Assembly: GCA_947561715.1 (NCBI GenBank)
Contig: OX387204.1
Coordinates: 15,009,001-15,073,000 of the forward strand
Length of the DNA stretch: 64,000 bases
Reading direction: 5' to 3'
From: Ascidia mentula
Taxonomy: Eukaryota; Chordata; Ascidiacea; Phlebobranchia; Ascidiidae
Below, piece after piece: positions 1 to 11,600 of the stretch. A program made the position numbers and the translations under genes. Each line of letters begins with the position of its first letter. Position 1 is the stretch's first letter. The notes beneath the pieces are model-generated. The model ran no database searches. It was not told the DNA's origin and saw nothing but the letters and a program-made list of their open reading frames with translations.

Positions 1-1840
1 GTGGGGTCTTTGCGACGCGCTTTATTTTATGTTGATTAATTGCGGACACACATCATGGTCGACATGAAATGACCCCGTGTCAAAACGTAGTTTTATTTCA
101 AAGAAAACATTTCTCGCTAAAAGCATAACCGGTTCTTCTATAAAAAAAAAACGGTAAAATAAATGTGAATGCTAATGAAGGAAAATGGTAAAACTGACCG
201 AACATATAGGCTGTTATTGGTGCCAACTACCTCCGAGTCACTCTAAATACCGATGGCAGTGACCTACTGAAGTGTGGCAAAACACCGCGGCTGCAGTTAT
301 AAGTTCACAAGGGTGGATTGTATCACGCGATGGTTGGTAAAATCGTTTATTTTTTCGTTTTTTTTTATTGGAACTGATGATGCTGTTTAGCGAAACATGT
401 TTTCTTTAAACGTAAACTGCATTTTGATATTTAATATTGCAATTTCATTTTAAGGAAGGCGACACTATTCTGTTCGAAAACCCGGTAGTCCCGACAGGCA
501 CTTAATTTTTATAGCCACACGAACGTAAAATTACCTTCAACAAGCATCATATTATGTTTGAAACATTGGTCATTTTTGCCGCGGTAAACAAGGAAATTTT
601 AAGGTTTATTTCGAATGGTTTTTATAGTGTTGTTGATGCCTGCATTCATATAGAATTGCTATTTCAATTTAGTGTGGTGCTGTGACTTTTCAAACATCTT
701 TACAATGTGTTTTCAAGTAATTTGAGCAACACAGAATATGGAGCTTGCTGATACATTTTCAATGATTAGCAGTGGGAGTGTTTATTGTATCTCTATTGAA
801 TTGGCAACTTGTAGTAGGTTGTATGTTGAGGTATACCAATTATAATTGGCAAACAATCATTAACTTTAAGTAGAATTGCAAATGTTGTCAGAATATCATC
901 TCCTGTGTAAGTCAATGGATTAATACTTATTGTGGCAAATGTGGTTTAAAGTTTCGGCACATGGTGCAGTGTATGTCCAAATAGACACAATACACAATGA
1001 CATGCTGGCGCTGGAATTTGCAGTAAAATGGCACGGTAAGGCCGTAACATGATATGACCTTGCACTGGCTAGTTTTATGTTCTGTTCAGTTCTGTTCAAA
1101 TTGGTTTAAGCCATCCGCTTGTTTGATGAGAAGCTGGTAAATTTGAACGTGGGGTAGACGCGTTGTACGTTTATCGATTTTAATGATTAAACTAACTGTA
1201 TTTTCTCGTCGCTAGTGTTTACTAAACCTCGGGTTGTAAACTTAACGTTATCCAATCAGTACGTGAGATGCTGTCGGACGTCTCGTCGCTGGTTTTGCCA
1301 GCACATGACTCTTTGTAAAAGGGAAGGCGTAGTGATGTAAGACAAATTTTATCAACCTCTGTGTTTTACAGGCATTCAGTCACTTGGTATGGGTATGGCG
1401 CTATAGTAAAAACGTCAGCGTACGATAGTCAGGACATCCTGGTACTCAATAGAAGTCTTTTCTTAGTCGAAATCAAATGTGTCCGCATCGCAGGATGGTC
1501 TGGTTTAGCACCAAGACCCTACACCAGTTACAACCGCGAACATTTGTTTGTTAAACTTTGTCAAATTTGTTAGAAGTCAGTAAAATGCCAAGGGATTGTC
1601 ATTGGCGTACCCAGGGGCAAATGGCCCAGTTAAAGATTTACATATTTAGGTGTGTAAGATATAAAATATTGTCAAATACTTTATATCGTCATGGCAGTGT
1701 TTCAAACCACTGACTTTTATTCGCTCAAACAAATCTTTGGCCCCCACAAAAATTTCGGGCTGGATGCGCCACAGTTTCCTATAACATTATATGATAAATT
1801 ATTTACCCCTTTTTCGCACTAATCAGAAAGCAGAAGGGAA
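1..1840. other. Upstream region without recognisable gene
   Basis: No ORF here resembles a known protein, and the short open frames lack splice context or family motifs. The sequence is AT-rich with homopolymer runs. It is the 5' flank of the first METTL24-like gene. I see no clear copy of the upstream block shared by the other two METTL24-like genes. Confidence 0.6.
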
Positions 1841-4800
1841 ATGCAGTTTATAAGAAAATACTTTAGGTTTATATTTGGTTCGTTGTTAATGCTGCTCGGG
1901 ATCATGTTCGTTGTATGGCAATATAACAAAACAAGTAAGTTACATTTTTTATTTGCTTGTTTTTTTGTGTATCTCTTATCTCAGTTGGCCAAAGGACGTA
2001 GATAGTTTTGTACCTTGCAGAAAATACAAAAATATTTTCGTTGAAACGTGCAGCTCCTTTTGTCTCATTACTTTATTCTTTGTGAAAGAGTCCAAAGAAA
2101 ACACAGTTATTTTATTTGGTTTCTCAGGTATTTTCCCCAACTTGAATGTCATGCGTTTCTTCTATGTCTCCGCACCCGATACGTTTGTTTCCTCATACGT
2201 TTTTGTATTGCGCTGACAGCTTTGGCAACACAAGTTTTGGTAAAAAAAACACGATTAGAGCATAGAATTCATTTAATGTTTAATCTTTATGTAGCGGTAC
2301 TTGAATACCTTGATGGTATTGTGGCGTTTTGAATTTACTGCCGTATGCCTGTGCTCTGGGTGACAGCTGCTACTTGCCTAGACTCGCGTGTTCCAGCTCC
2401 TACTGTTTACACAAAACTTCTCTTTGTGCCGTTCAGCAACAAAGGCATCAAACAACAAGCTTTATATTTCTTGCTTATAATTGTGACGTAGAACGGCATC
2501 ATAAGACTATTTATTGGACTTATATCTACGACTCGACTTGGCCATGTAAACGTGGTTACAAACCACCAAGTGCATTATTTAAAGGCTTTAAAATGGTTTT
2601 TAAATGAAAAATTTATTACCAGGACTACCATGCAACTGATCGAAGTCAGCATAGCTATCATTTTGTTCTTTTTAATTCAAATGAGCACGTAGCTCCAACG
2701 CAACATTATTTTCTGTCAAAAAATGTTTAATAATCAATGTGTTATTTTAGCTGAGATGAAAGATATTCTTTCTGCCTACGTGTCCAAGATAAGGGTTTTC
2801 CCCAACAGGCCAATCTCAAACGTGAGTTTGAGTGCAAATCCAACAAAACTTGACACCATATGGACCCTTCCAGCCGTGGTACCACGTAAGTTAGTTACGA
2901 TGGCGTTACTATACGATGGTGTAAGTGCGTATTGATACCCTGATTTTAAATGTGACATTCCAAAACTTAAGCTTGTGTTTATGGATTATAGAAAACAATC
3001 GCTTTTACTCCACAGAAGGTTTTAACAACCTGCGTTAAACCATATAGTTTTTAAGGTTGGGATTTTCGTGTGGATTATCTAGCCTATATCAGAAACAAAA
3101 TTACTATAATGATAAAAAATACACGTTGCCCTTGCAATCAAATATGTTGATCGATTTAGGTCTTTTAATTACTTTGTGTCGAAGTGCTTGCGGCTCAATC
3201 AGAAAATTTATGTTGATTTCAGCTGAAGCCAACTTAAAATTTGGAACACCGGGGGATTCCCCGCCGAAAGAGGAGTTCGAACGATTGTGGAATTACGTTT
3301 ACAAACTACAGGTTTATACAAAATCAATTGTCTTTTTTTCTCCAACACACAATATCTGACAAAAAATGCATCGGTACACAGCAAGCTTTCGAAAAAGTTG
3401 TTTCAGTCCCTGTGTTGTGTAGTGATGCAAGTTCACATAATGGCGACAAAATGTTTCAATACAAAAATCCACAACTAAGTATAACAAATCCACTGTATTA
3501 GTTCCAGTGTCCGAAGGTGGAAATTAACGGTGGACGTGATTGGATGTATGGGGATGGTGGGTATCCGGTTTGCCTTACGCCACAATTCTGGAAGGGAAAC
3601 ACTGCTGGTGGTGACCGATGCTTGGTTTATTCATTTGGAGTTGGAGCAGATTTTAGTTTTGACGATGCGATGGCCAACAAGGGATGCGAAGTCCACTCGT
3701 TTGATCCAAGTAAGATTATTGTTATTTTTTAGAAACATAAAACTAGCCATCAGCCTGTGCAGGTCGGTGACCGGCGGATCTGTCTTTACGAATCAATATA
3801 TTATATTCCTGAGACTCCAAAGGAGTAAAGGACGATCAGCGCCAGTGTCTGCTCTTTATTTTTTAAAAGATCTTACAGTGACAAGCATTTCCCCTCAGAT
3901 ATTGTCTGTATTTTCTTTTAAAAAAGATTATAGCCTACACTGATAAATATTATCTGGCGCTGATCGTCCTTTACTATTTTTGTCTCAGGAATATAGGCTA
4001 ACACATTTATAACCTATCAAGATTTTATGTTACTAAACTTGTTGGCATAATGAAACCACACAGTTCATAAGTAAAGAAATAAAAATGATATTTTCTAAAC
4101 TCCAATGTAGGCATTAATCTTCAAGACGGATTGAAGCGAGATTCTGGAGTCGTGTTTCACAAAATCGGTATCAGCACTGAGGATAACGACCACGGTTTTA
4201 AAGGATGGAAAATGCGAACTTTGCGTATGAAAATATTTCAGTTCATTTACGAAACGTCTACTTAACTTGAGATGATTAACAGCATAATAGCTTTGGCTTT
4301 CATATTTAAAGTAATAAACTCCAATAAGTATTTTGTACCCAAAAATATCTCAATACTTTCAAAAACATTTTGGTTAAAACTTTTCTAGTTCGGTTGTAAA
4401 AGTATTAAATCTGATGTTTGTAGGAACATTGCTTAAGGAACTCGGACATAACGGAAGGTATCTGGATTATTTGAAAGTGGACACGGACAATCCCAACGGT
4501 GGAGGATTTGAACATGAGGTGATTCCACTAAGTTTTTCTTGAAAATTTACGACTTATCAATGTCTTTTGCAGACCATGCAAGAACTGCTTGACACCGGTT
4601 TGTACAAATGCGTCAGGCAATTTGGGCTTGAAATCCACTTACCAGGGCCTATCACGAATCCCCGTTGGTTGGAACGTTGCAGATTATTCTACCGTCAGTT
4701 GTCGCACCTAAATGAAAGGAAATATCGCTCATTTGCCATCACAGACAATGTACGATACGATAAAATAGTGAGAAAAAATCCCAATTACTCCCAAATAGAC

Positions 4801-4887
4801 AAAAAAGGCAAAATGGTTAAATCTGGTGGTACTATTTTGTGGGAATTGGCATTCGTTAATTTTGATCCTCAGCCATGTCAAATATGA
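1841..4887 (+). CDS. METTL24-like type II membrane methyltransferase, copy 1
   Basis: Seven exons: 1841-1934, 2751-2885, 3223-3311, 3508-3709, 4111-4224, 4424-4518 and 4573-4887. All junctions are GT-AG and in phase, giving 1044 nt and 347 residues. Residues about 7-27 form one hydrophobic signal-anchor after a short basic N-terminus, so the protein is probably a type II Golgi/ER membrane protein. The catalytic part contains GGYPVCLTPQFWK, the SAM-binding-like VYSFGVGADFSFDDAM and CEVHSFDPS, typical of METTL24-type proteins (Methyltransf_22). It ends in a conserved FVNFDPQPCQI. The substrate is unknown. It is the first of three tandem paralogues with identical intron phases. A polyadenylation signal AATAAA lies at 5036-5041. 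The family call is from motif recognition; the exon model is well supported by the paralogues. Confidence 0.8.
3802..3995. repeat. Inverted-repeat MITE in intron 4 of METTL24-like copy 1
   Basis: Two arms, 3802-3845 and 3954-3995, are largely complementary. Each outer end reads TATATTCCTGAGAC and the inner part contains the shared block AGTAAAGGACGATCAGCGCCAG (split by small gaps). The roughly 110 bp spacer is AT-rich and noncoding. It looks like a small non-autonomous DNA transposon or foldback element; its superfamily is not clear. Confidence 0.7.
4264..4345 (+). repeat. Dispersed repeat, half of a foldback element
   Basis: The stretch running from GATTAACAGCA through TAGCTTTGGCTTTCAT to ACTCCAAT matches the right arms of the hairpins at 43204-43260 and 51825-51885 beside the two sulfotransferase genes. 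Only one arm is present here, in intron 5 of the first METTL24-like gene. It shows that the foldback family is dispersed. Confidence 0.6.
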
Positions 4888-5245
4888 GACCTACAAACTG
4901 GTTCACATTTTGTGCTAAAATGTTTAAAATTCACAAGTTATTGATTGTCAACCTAAAATGTCGAAAATGAAAACGATATGGTATATATTATTTTGTAATG
5001 CTATTCGACAAGATTATATAATTTTATTGCTGTTTAATAAATTTGTCGTTTAACTGGTAACCTGCAGTATTTCCTTTCGTAACCTTTACTCACATCCCTA
5101 CCTTCATATTTGTGGTACGTGATGGCAAAACCTGATAGCTGGCAACACATTTTTTTCAAAAATTATTTCGAGTAAATACGATTAATGCAATAAACTTTAT
5201 TGAATAAAGAAACTGATAAAACAATTGTTTACAGTGATTAGTTTT

Positions 5246-5420
5246 TCGTTTGTTACGCAACAAGTGGTCACAAACACCTTTATGACGTACAATATTGTAC
5301 TTGGAATTGCTTGGGTATTATTCTTGGGGCCACATTTTTGTGGCTGTTTAAGTCTGAATTGACTGGTTGATGTGACTTGGTTAAATGCAATGGGAGTTAC
5401 TGTGTTTTGGCATTCCGTAA
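5246..5420 (+). promoter_or_regulatory. Upstream block conserved between METTL24-like copies 2 and 3
   Basis: This block precedes the start codon of copy 2 by about 190-360 bp. It resembles 14240-14430, upstream of copy 3, including CACAAACACCTTTATGACG followed by TACAATA, then a TACTGTGTTT-GGCA-TCCGTA segment. It contains a CRE-like TGACGT. Conservation between two duplicated genes could be promoter or 5' UTR, or simply residual duplication. Confidence 0.45.
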
Positions 5421-5606
5421 CGCTGTTTGGTCAGGGTACGAAAAAGGTGCGGAACTTGGAACTGCTGTAGACCTGTACTCTTGACGTTGGATAGCAGGCA
5501 AAGCCTTCTAACGCTTCTGCATGCTGTTGAAATTACCAAGGCCCAAAAATTGTCAATTTTTTCAGCATTATATTTTCATAGACATGTTAGAAATAGGAAA
5601 TTGAAA

Positions 5607-8600
5607 ATGCAAATGCAAAAAACAAGATTAAGATTTTTCTTGGGATCATTGTTAATTCTGTTTGGGATCATGTTTATTCTTTGGCAACACAAAACAACAA
5701 GCAAGTATTGCTTTTATTTGTATTTGTGTAGTTTGAATTTCACAACTAAACTGCTGAAGTGCAGGTTGTTGGCGATTGTCTGTTGAATATGTTATGTTTT
5801 CGTAGATGAACACAACACGCAAAATTCAGCGTTTAAAAGTAGTGATGTCTTGCGCCGGATCCGGGTACCCGAACCCGGCCGGATATTGGCCAATTTTCAA
5901 TACCCGGACCCGGCCGGATAATACACTTAATTTTACCGGATAGTTGGGAAAGCATTTTTGTCCTAAAAACGGACAAACATTTCGCAAATTACTCGTTTTT
6001 GGGACCCACAGTCTGTGATACTCGCCGACTTCCGTTTTTTCTGTTGTTTGTTATTAAGGTTTTTCGTGACGTGTTATACCATATTATATAAATGACCACG
6101 TTTATTTGTTCCACTTATGATAAGCTACTTTTGCCTTACCGATAAAATACACGAATCGGTGTTAACAAACTGCCGGATCCAAATTATCAAACTTTTATTT
6201 CGCCAATCATTGGCGATGATTTGCATACTGATGAATTCTTTACTTTCAGGTTTTTTGAACTAAACCTTTAAGATTTAGGGAAGTGTCTTTTCTCTCTTTA
6301 CCCAAAGCTTACCGTGTAGCTAAACATTAAACCATTGATGGCTGTTAGTCATCTGCTAAGCATCAAGCTGTTCTTGTATATTCAAACTCTGTGCGAAACA
6401 GCAACAATATCGTAGACAAAAGTATCAACATGTTATCTGCGCTTGGAAGCCCGTATCGTGTTGAACATAAGTGATTTGCCATGACGTTCATAACGTCGCA
6501 AAAATATTCGATTCTGGTGCAAGTGGGTTTAGTAAACACAAGCTCGTTGGCCCGCGTCTACGTGGTTTAAAGTGGCTGGAATCAGCACGAAGCTCAATAA
6601 TTCATGCAACACAATTTTCGATTATAATATGTTTTACTCATTAAAATATTGCTATTCTTTAGTTGAGATGAGGAAACTTCTTTCGAATCACGTTTCGAAG
6701 TTAAAGGTTCTCCCTTGTACCCAGCCAAAGATCAGTTCAAATACAAACTCAAATGCAACAGCGCATGATACCATTACAGATCTTTCAGCCATAATACAAC
6801 GTGAGTCGTTTGCTTGTATAAAATATATTAAACTTGCCGTATCAGTCTATATGTGATAAATTCTTTCTCTGATTGGCACTCTTTTGCAAAAGACTGACTT
6901 TTGTATTGTAAATGGTACACAAGCTTTCGCGAATTTCCTTCGCTTCGTCAGGTGTAAATAAACACAATGCGATACAAAAAAACAAGCGCAAGGCGGTCGA
7001 AGAAAAAAGGCACTGTAAATGATAAGCTGCCGTTAGTTGTCGTCGTCGTGTTGCTGCATCGTTCCTGCGGCATCGTCGTGTTGATAATGGCTCAGGAATC
7101 CCCAATCTCTGTTGAGCCCATCTTTGATGGCATTGAAGCGGTTAATGTGGTGTTGCTCGGCCATCTCCCTTGCTGATCTTGATTTCCCTTTAACTTTTTG
7201 CAAGACCATTACCCGCATGTCGTCGACGCTATGCTTAGGCTCGTTGAAGTGTGCCCCCACTGGCTTTTCAGTGTTGTTATGTCGGACATCGTTCTTATGG
7301 CCATTCATTCTCTTTCGCAGAGTTTGCCCTGTCTGTCCAATGTACAGAGCGCGGGGGCAGCGTGCACATGTTATTGCGTACACCACGTTCGTTGATTTGC
7401 AAGTGAATGATCCATTTGGTGTAAATTTGTTGCTTTTATTGTTGACGGTGATGTGGTTCTCCGGGTTGATCAATTTGCACAGAGTACACCTAGTGCTTTT
7501 ACACGGACGAGTTCCCAACTGTTGTTTGGTTGCATTCAGTGCCGAGGCAGTTAAAAGTTTCTTAAGATTAGGAGGTTGCCGATAGGCTATTACTGGCAGG
7601 TGTGGAAAAATTTCACTTACTGCTTTGTCTTGTTGAAGAATTGGTTGCAGGTCTCTTGCGATCTTTTTGAGGCGACCAACCGAATAGTTGTAGGTGATTG
7701 CAAGTGGTATACGCGTTGGGTTCTTCCTTTGGTTGTTGTATTGTAGAAGACGTTCTCTTGGGATCTTTGCTGCTCTTTTCATTTCTTTATCTACCAAGCT
7801 AGCCCGGTAGCCATTCGCCAGAAATACCTCCCGCAAAGCACGTAAACGTGTGTTGCAGTCGTCGTAACGAGAACATATCCGTCTGTATCGCAGCGTTTGG
7901 GAATATATTATGGACCGATACACATGTCTGGGGTGGGAACTCGGAGGGTGTAGATACGTGCCTCGATCCGTCGGTTTATGATAGATAGAGGTGAAAAGTT
8001 CACCGTTTTGCAGTGCGACCGTTACATCCAGGAAGTGGACACATGTGGTAGACCACTCCACCGTGAATCGTATGTTCGGGTCCACTCGATTAAATTCTTG
8101 CACGAATAGCTGGAGGGGTCGTTCCCCCGCAGTCCAAATCAAGAAAACGTCATCGATAAACCGGTGGTATGTTTTTATCGATGACTCATATGGTTGTATG
8201 AAGCGTTCCTCCAAACTTGCCATAAAGATATTGGCGTATTGTGGTGCCAGGCGGGTACCCATTGCCGTACCTTTAATTTGGATATAATTGTTGCCGTCGA
8301 ATTTGAAATTGTTGTGTTCCAGAATAAAACGGGTCAGTCGTAGGGCCGGTTTAGACCGGATATCTTCATCCGGGAGTGCTTCTTGTACAGCCTTCAGTCC
8401 ACGCTCGTGGTCAATGTTGCTGTATAGCGATGTCACGTCCAACGTGACCAATAGAGCGTTGGAGGGAAGGTTTTTAATGGTTGACAAGCGCTTGATGAAA
8501 TCTGTTGTGTCTTGAATGTAGCTTTTTGCTGATTGAGCGTGTGGCTTCAAAATTCTTTCGACGTATCCGGATATTTCCTCCGTGAGCGTTCCCAGGCCGC

Positions 8601-11600
8601 TTATAATTGGACGTCCTGGGTTGTTGGGTTTGTGCACCTTAGGTAGCAAGTAAAATACGCCTGGTGTCGGATCTTCAGGAACTAGAGACGCAGTGTCGTT
8701 CCTCACGCCTTCTGGAAACGATTTTATCAACTTCATGAGTTCCTTCCTGAACTTGTCGGTTGGGTCTGTTTCCAGCTTCTGGTAATATTCCACGTTGTCT
8801 AACTGACGGCAAGCTTCTTGCATGTAAGCTTCGGTGTCCATAACAACTATAGCGCCTCCCTTATCAGCAGGTTTGATAACGAGATTTTCACACTTCTTTA
8901 GTTGGTGGACAGCTACCGATTCTTCTCGTGATAAGTTCGGTCGATGGTCACGTTTATGGTTGAGAATTTCTGTCTCAACACGATTGCGAAAACAACTGAT
9001 GTATAAATCCAGATTTGGGTTACGTCCTTCTGGAGGTGTCCACTCACAAAAGTGCGGCTTAGAGTTCACTTTGCCATTGTAGCTTTCCTGTGTGTTGGTT
9101 TCCTTGCCATGGAAATATTCTGCCAAGCGCATTCGGCGAAAGAACGCCTCTACATCTGCGCATACTTCAATTTTGTCTAGCTTTGTCGATGGACAAAAGT
9201 TGAGGCCTCTTCGCAGAAGCGATGTTTGACCACTGCTTAGGTTCTGCTAAGCCATAAGAACTTAGCAGAACCTAAGCAGTGGTCAAACATCGCTTCTGCG
9301 AAGAGGCCTCAACTTTTGTCCATCGACAAAGCTAGACAAAATTGAAGTATGCGCAGATGTAGAGGCGTTCTTTCGCCGAATGCGCTTGGCAGAATATTTC
9401 CATGGCAAGGAAACCAACACACAGGAAAGCTACAATGGCAAAGTGAACTCTAAGCCGCACTTTTGTGAGTGGACACCTCCAGAAGGACGTAACCCAAATC
9501 TGGATTTATACATCAGTTGTTTTCGCAATCGTGTTGAGACAGAAATTCTCAACCATAAACGTGACCATCGACCGAACTTATCACGAGAAGAATCGGTAGC
9601 TGTCCACCAACTAAAGAAGTGTGAAAATCTCGTTATCAAACCTGCTGATAAGGGAGGCGCTATAGTTGTTATGGACACCGAAGCTTACATGCAAGAAGCT
9701 TGCCGTCAGTTAGACAACGTGGAATATTACCAGAAGCTGGAAACAGACCCAACCGACAAGTTCAGGAAGGAACTCATGAAGTTGATAAAATCGTTTCCAG
9801 AAGGCGTGAGGAACGACACTGCGTCTCTAGTTCCTGAAGATCCGACACCAGGCGTATTTTACTTGCTACCTAAGGTGCACAAACCCAACAACCCAGGACG
9901 TCCAATTATAAGCGGCCTGGGAACGCTCACGGAGGAAATATCCGGATACGTCGAAAGAATTTTGAAGCCACACGCTCAATCAGCAAAAAGCTACATTCAA
10001 GACACAACAGATTTCATCAAGCGCTTGTCAACCATTAAAAACCTTCCCTCCAACGCTCTATTGGTCACGTTGGACGTGACATCGCTATACAGCAACATTG
10101 ACCACGAGCGTGGACTGAAGGCTGTACAAGAAGCACTCCCGGATGAAGATATCCGGTCTAAACCGGCCCTACGACTGACCCGTTTTATTCTGGAACACAA
10201 CAATTTCAAATTCGACGGCAACAATTATATCCAAATTAAAGGTACGGCAATGGGTACCCGCCTGGCACCACAATACGCCAATATCTTTATGGCAAGTTTG
10301 GAGGAACGCTTCATACAACCATATGAGTCATCGATAAAAACATACCACCGGTTTATCGATGACGTTTTCTTGATTTGGACTGCGGGGGAACGACCCCTCC
10401 AGCTATTCGTGCAAGAATTTAATCGAGTGGACCCGAACATACGATTCACGGTGGAGTGGTCTACCACATGTGTCCACTTCCTGGATGTAACGGTCGCACT
10501 GCAAAACGGTGAACTTTTCACCTCTATCTATCATAAACCGACGGATCGAGGCACGTATCTACACCCTCCGAGTTCCCACCCCAGACATGTGTATCGGTCC
10601 ATAATATATTCCCAAACGCTGCGATACAGACGGATATGTTCTCGTTACGACGACTGCAACACACGTTTACGTGCTTTGCGGGAGGTATTTCTGGCGAATG
10701 GCTACCGGGCTAGCTTGGTAGATAAAGAAATGAAAAGAGCAGCAAAGATCCCAAGAGAACGTCTTCTACAATACAACAACCAAAGGAAGAACCCAACGCG
10801 TATACCACTTGCAATCACCTACAACTATTCGGTTGGTCGCCTCAAAAAGATCGCAAGAGACCTGCAACCAATTCTTCAACAAGACAAAGCAGTAAGTGAA
10901 ATTTTTCCACACCTGCCAGTAATAGCCTATCGGCAACCTCCTAATCTTAAGAAACTTTTAACTGCCTCGGCACTGAATGCAACCAAACAACAGTTGGGAA
11001 CTCGTCCGTGTAAAAGCACTAGGTGTACTCTGTGCAAATTGATCAACCCGGAGAACCACATCACCGTCAACAATAAAAGCAACAAATTTACACCAAATGG
11101 ATCATTCACTTGCAAATCAACGAACGTGGTGTACGCAATAACATGTGCACGCTGCCCCCGCGCTCTGTACATTGGACAGACAGGGCAAACTCTGCGAAAG
11201 AGAATGAATGGCCATAAGAACGATGTCCGACATAACAACACTGAAAAGCCAGTGGGGGCACACTTCAACGAGCCTAAGCATAGCGTCGACGACATGCGGG
11301 TAATGGTCTTGCAAAAAGTTAAAGGGAAATCAAGATCAGCAAGGGAGATGGCCGAGCAACACCACATTAACCGCTTCAATGCCATCAAAGATGGGCTCAA
11401 CAGAGATTGGGGATTCCTGAGCCATTATCAACACGACGATGCCGCAGGAACAATGCAGCAACACGACGACGCCAACTAACGGCAGCTTATCATTTACAGT
11501 GCCTTTTTTCTTCGACCGCCTTGCGCTTGTTTTTTTGTATCGCATTGTGTTTATTTACACCTGACGAAGCGAAGGAAATTCGCGAAAGCTTGTGTACCAT

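Noticed and set aside
6826..6859. Part of the METTL24-like intron rather than of the PLE
   Set aside because: The 12 bp duplication and the paralogous empty site place it inside the insertion, though it is not symmetric with the other arm.
7112..8515. Several plus-strand frames opposite the left PLE arm
   Set aside because: They are antisense to the RT/GIY-YIG frame and are exactly mirrored opposite the right arm; low-complexity hydrophobic translations without motifs.
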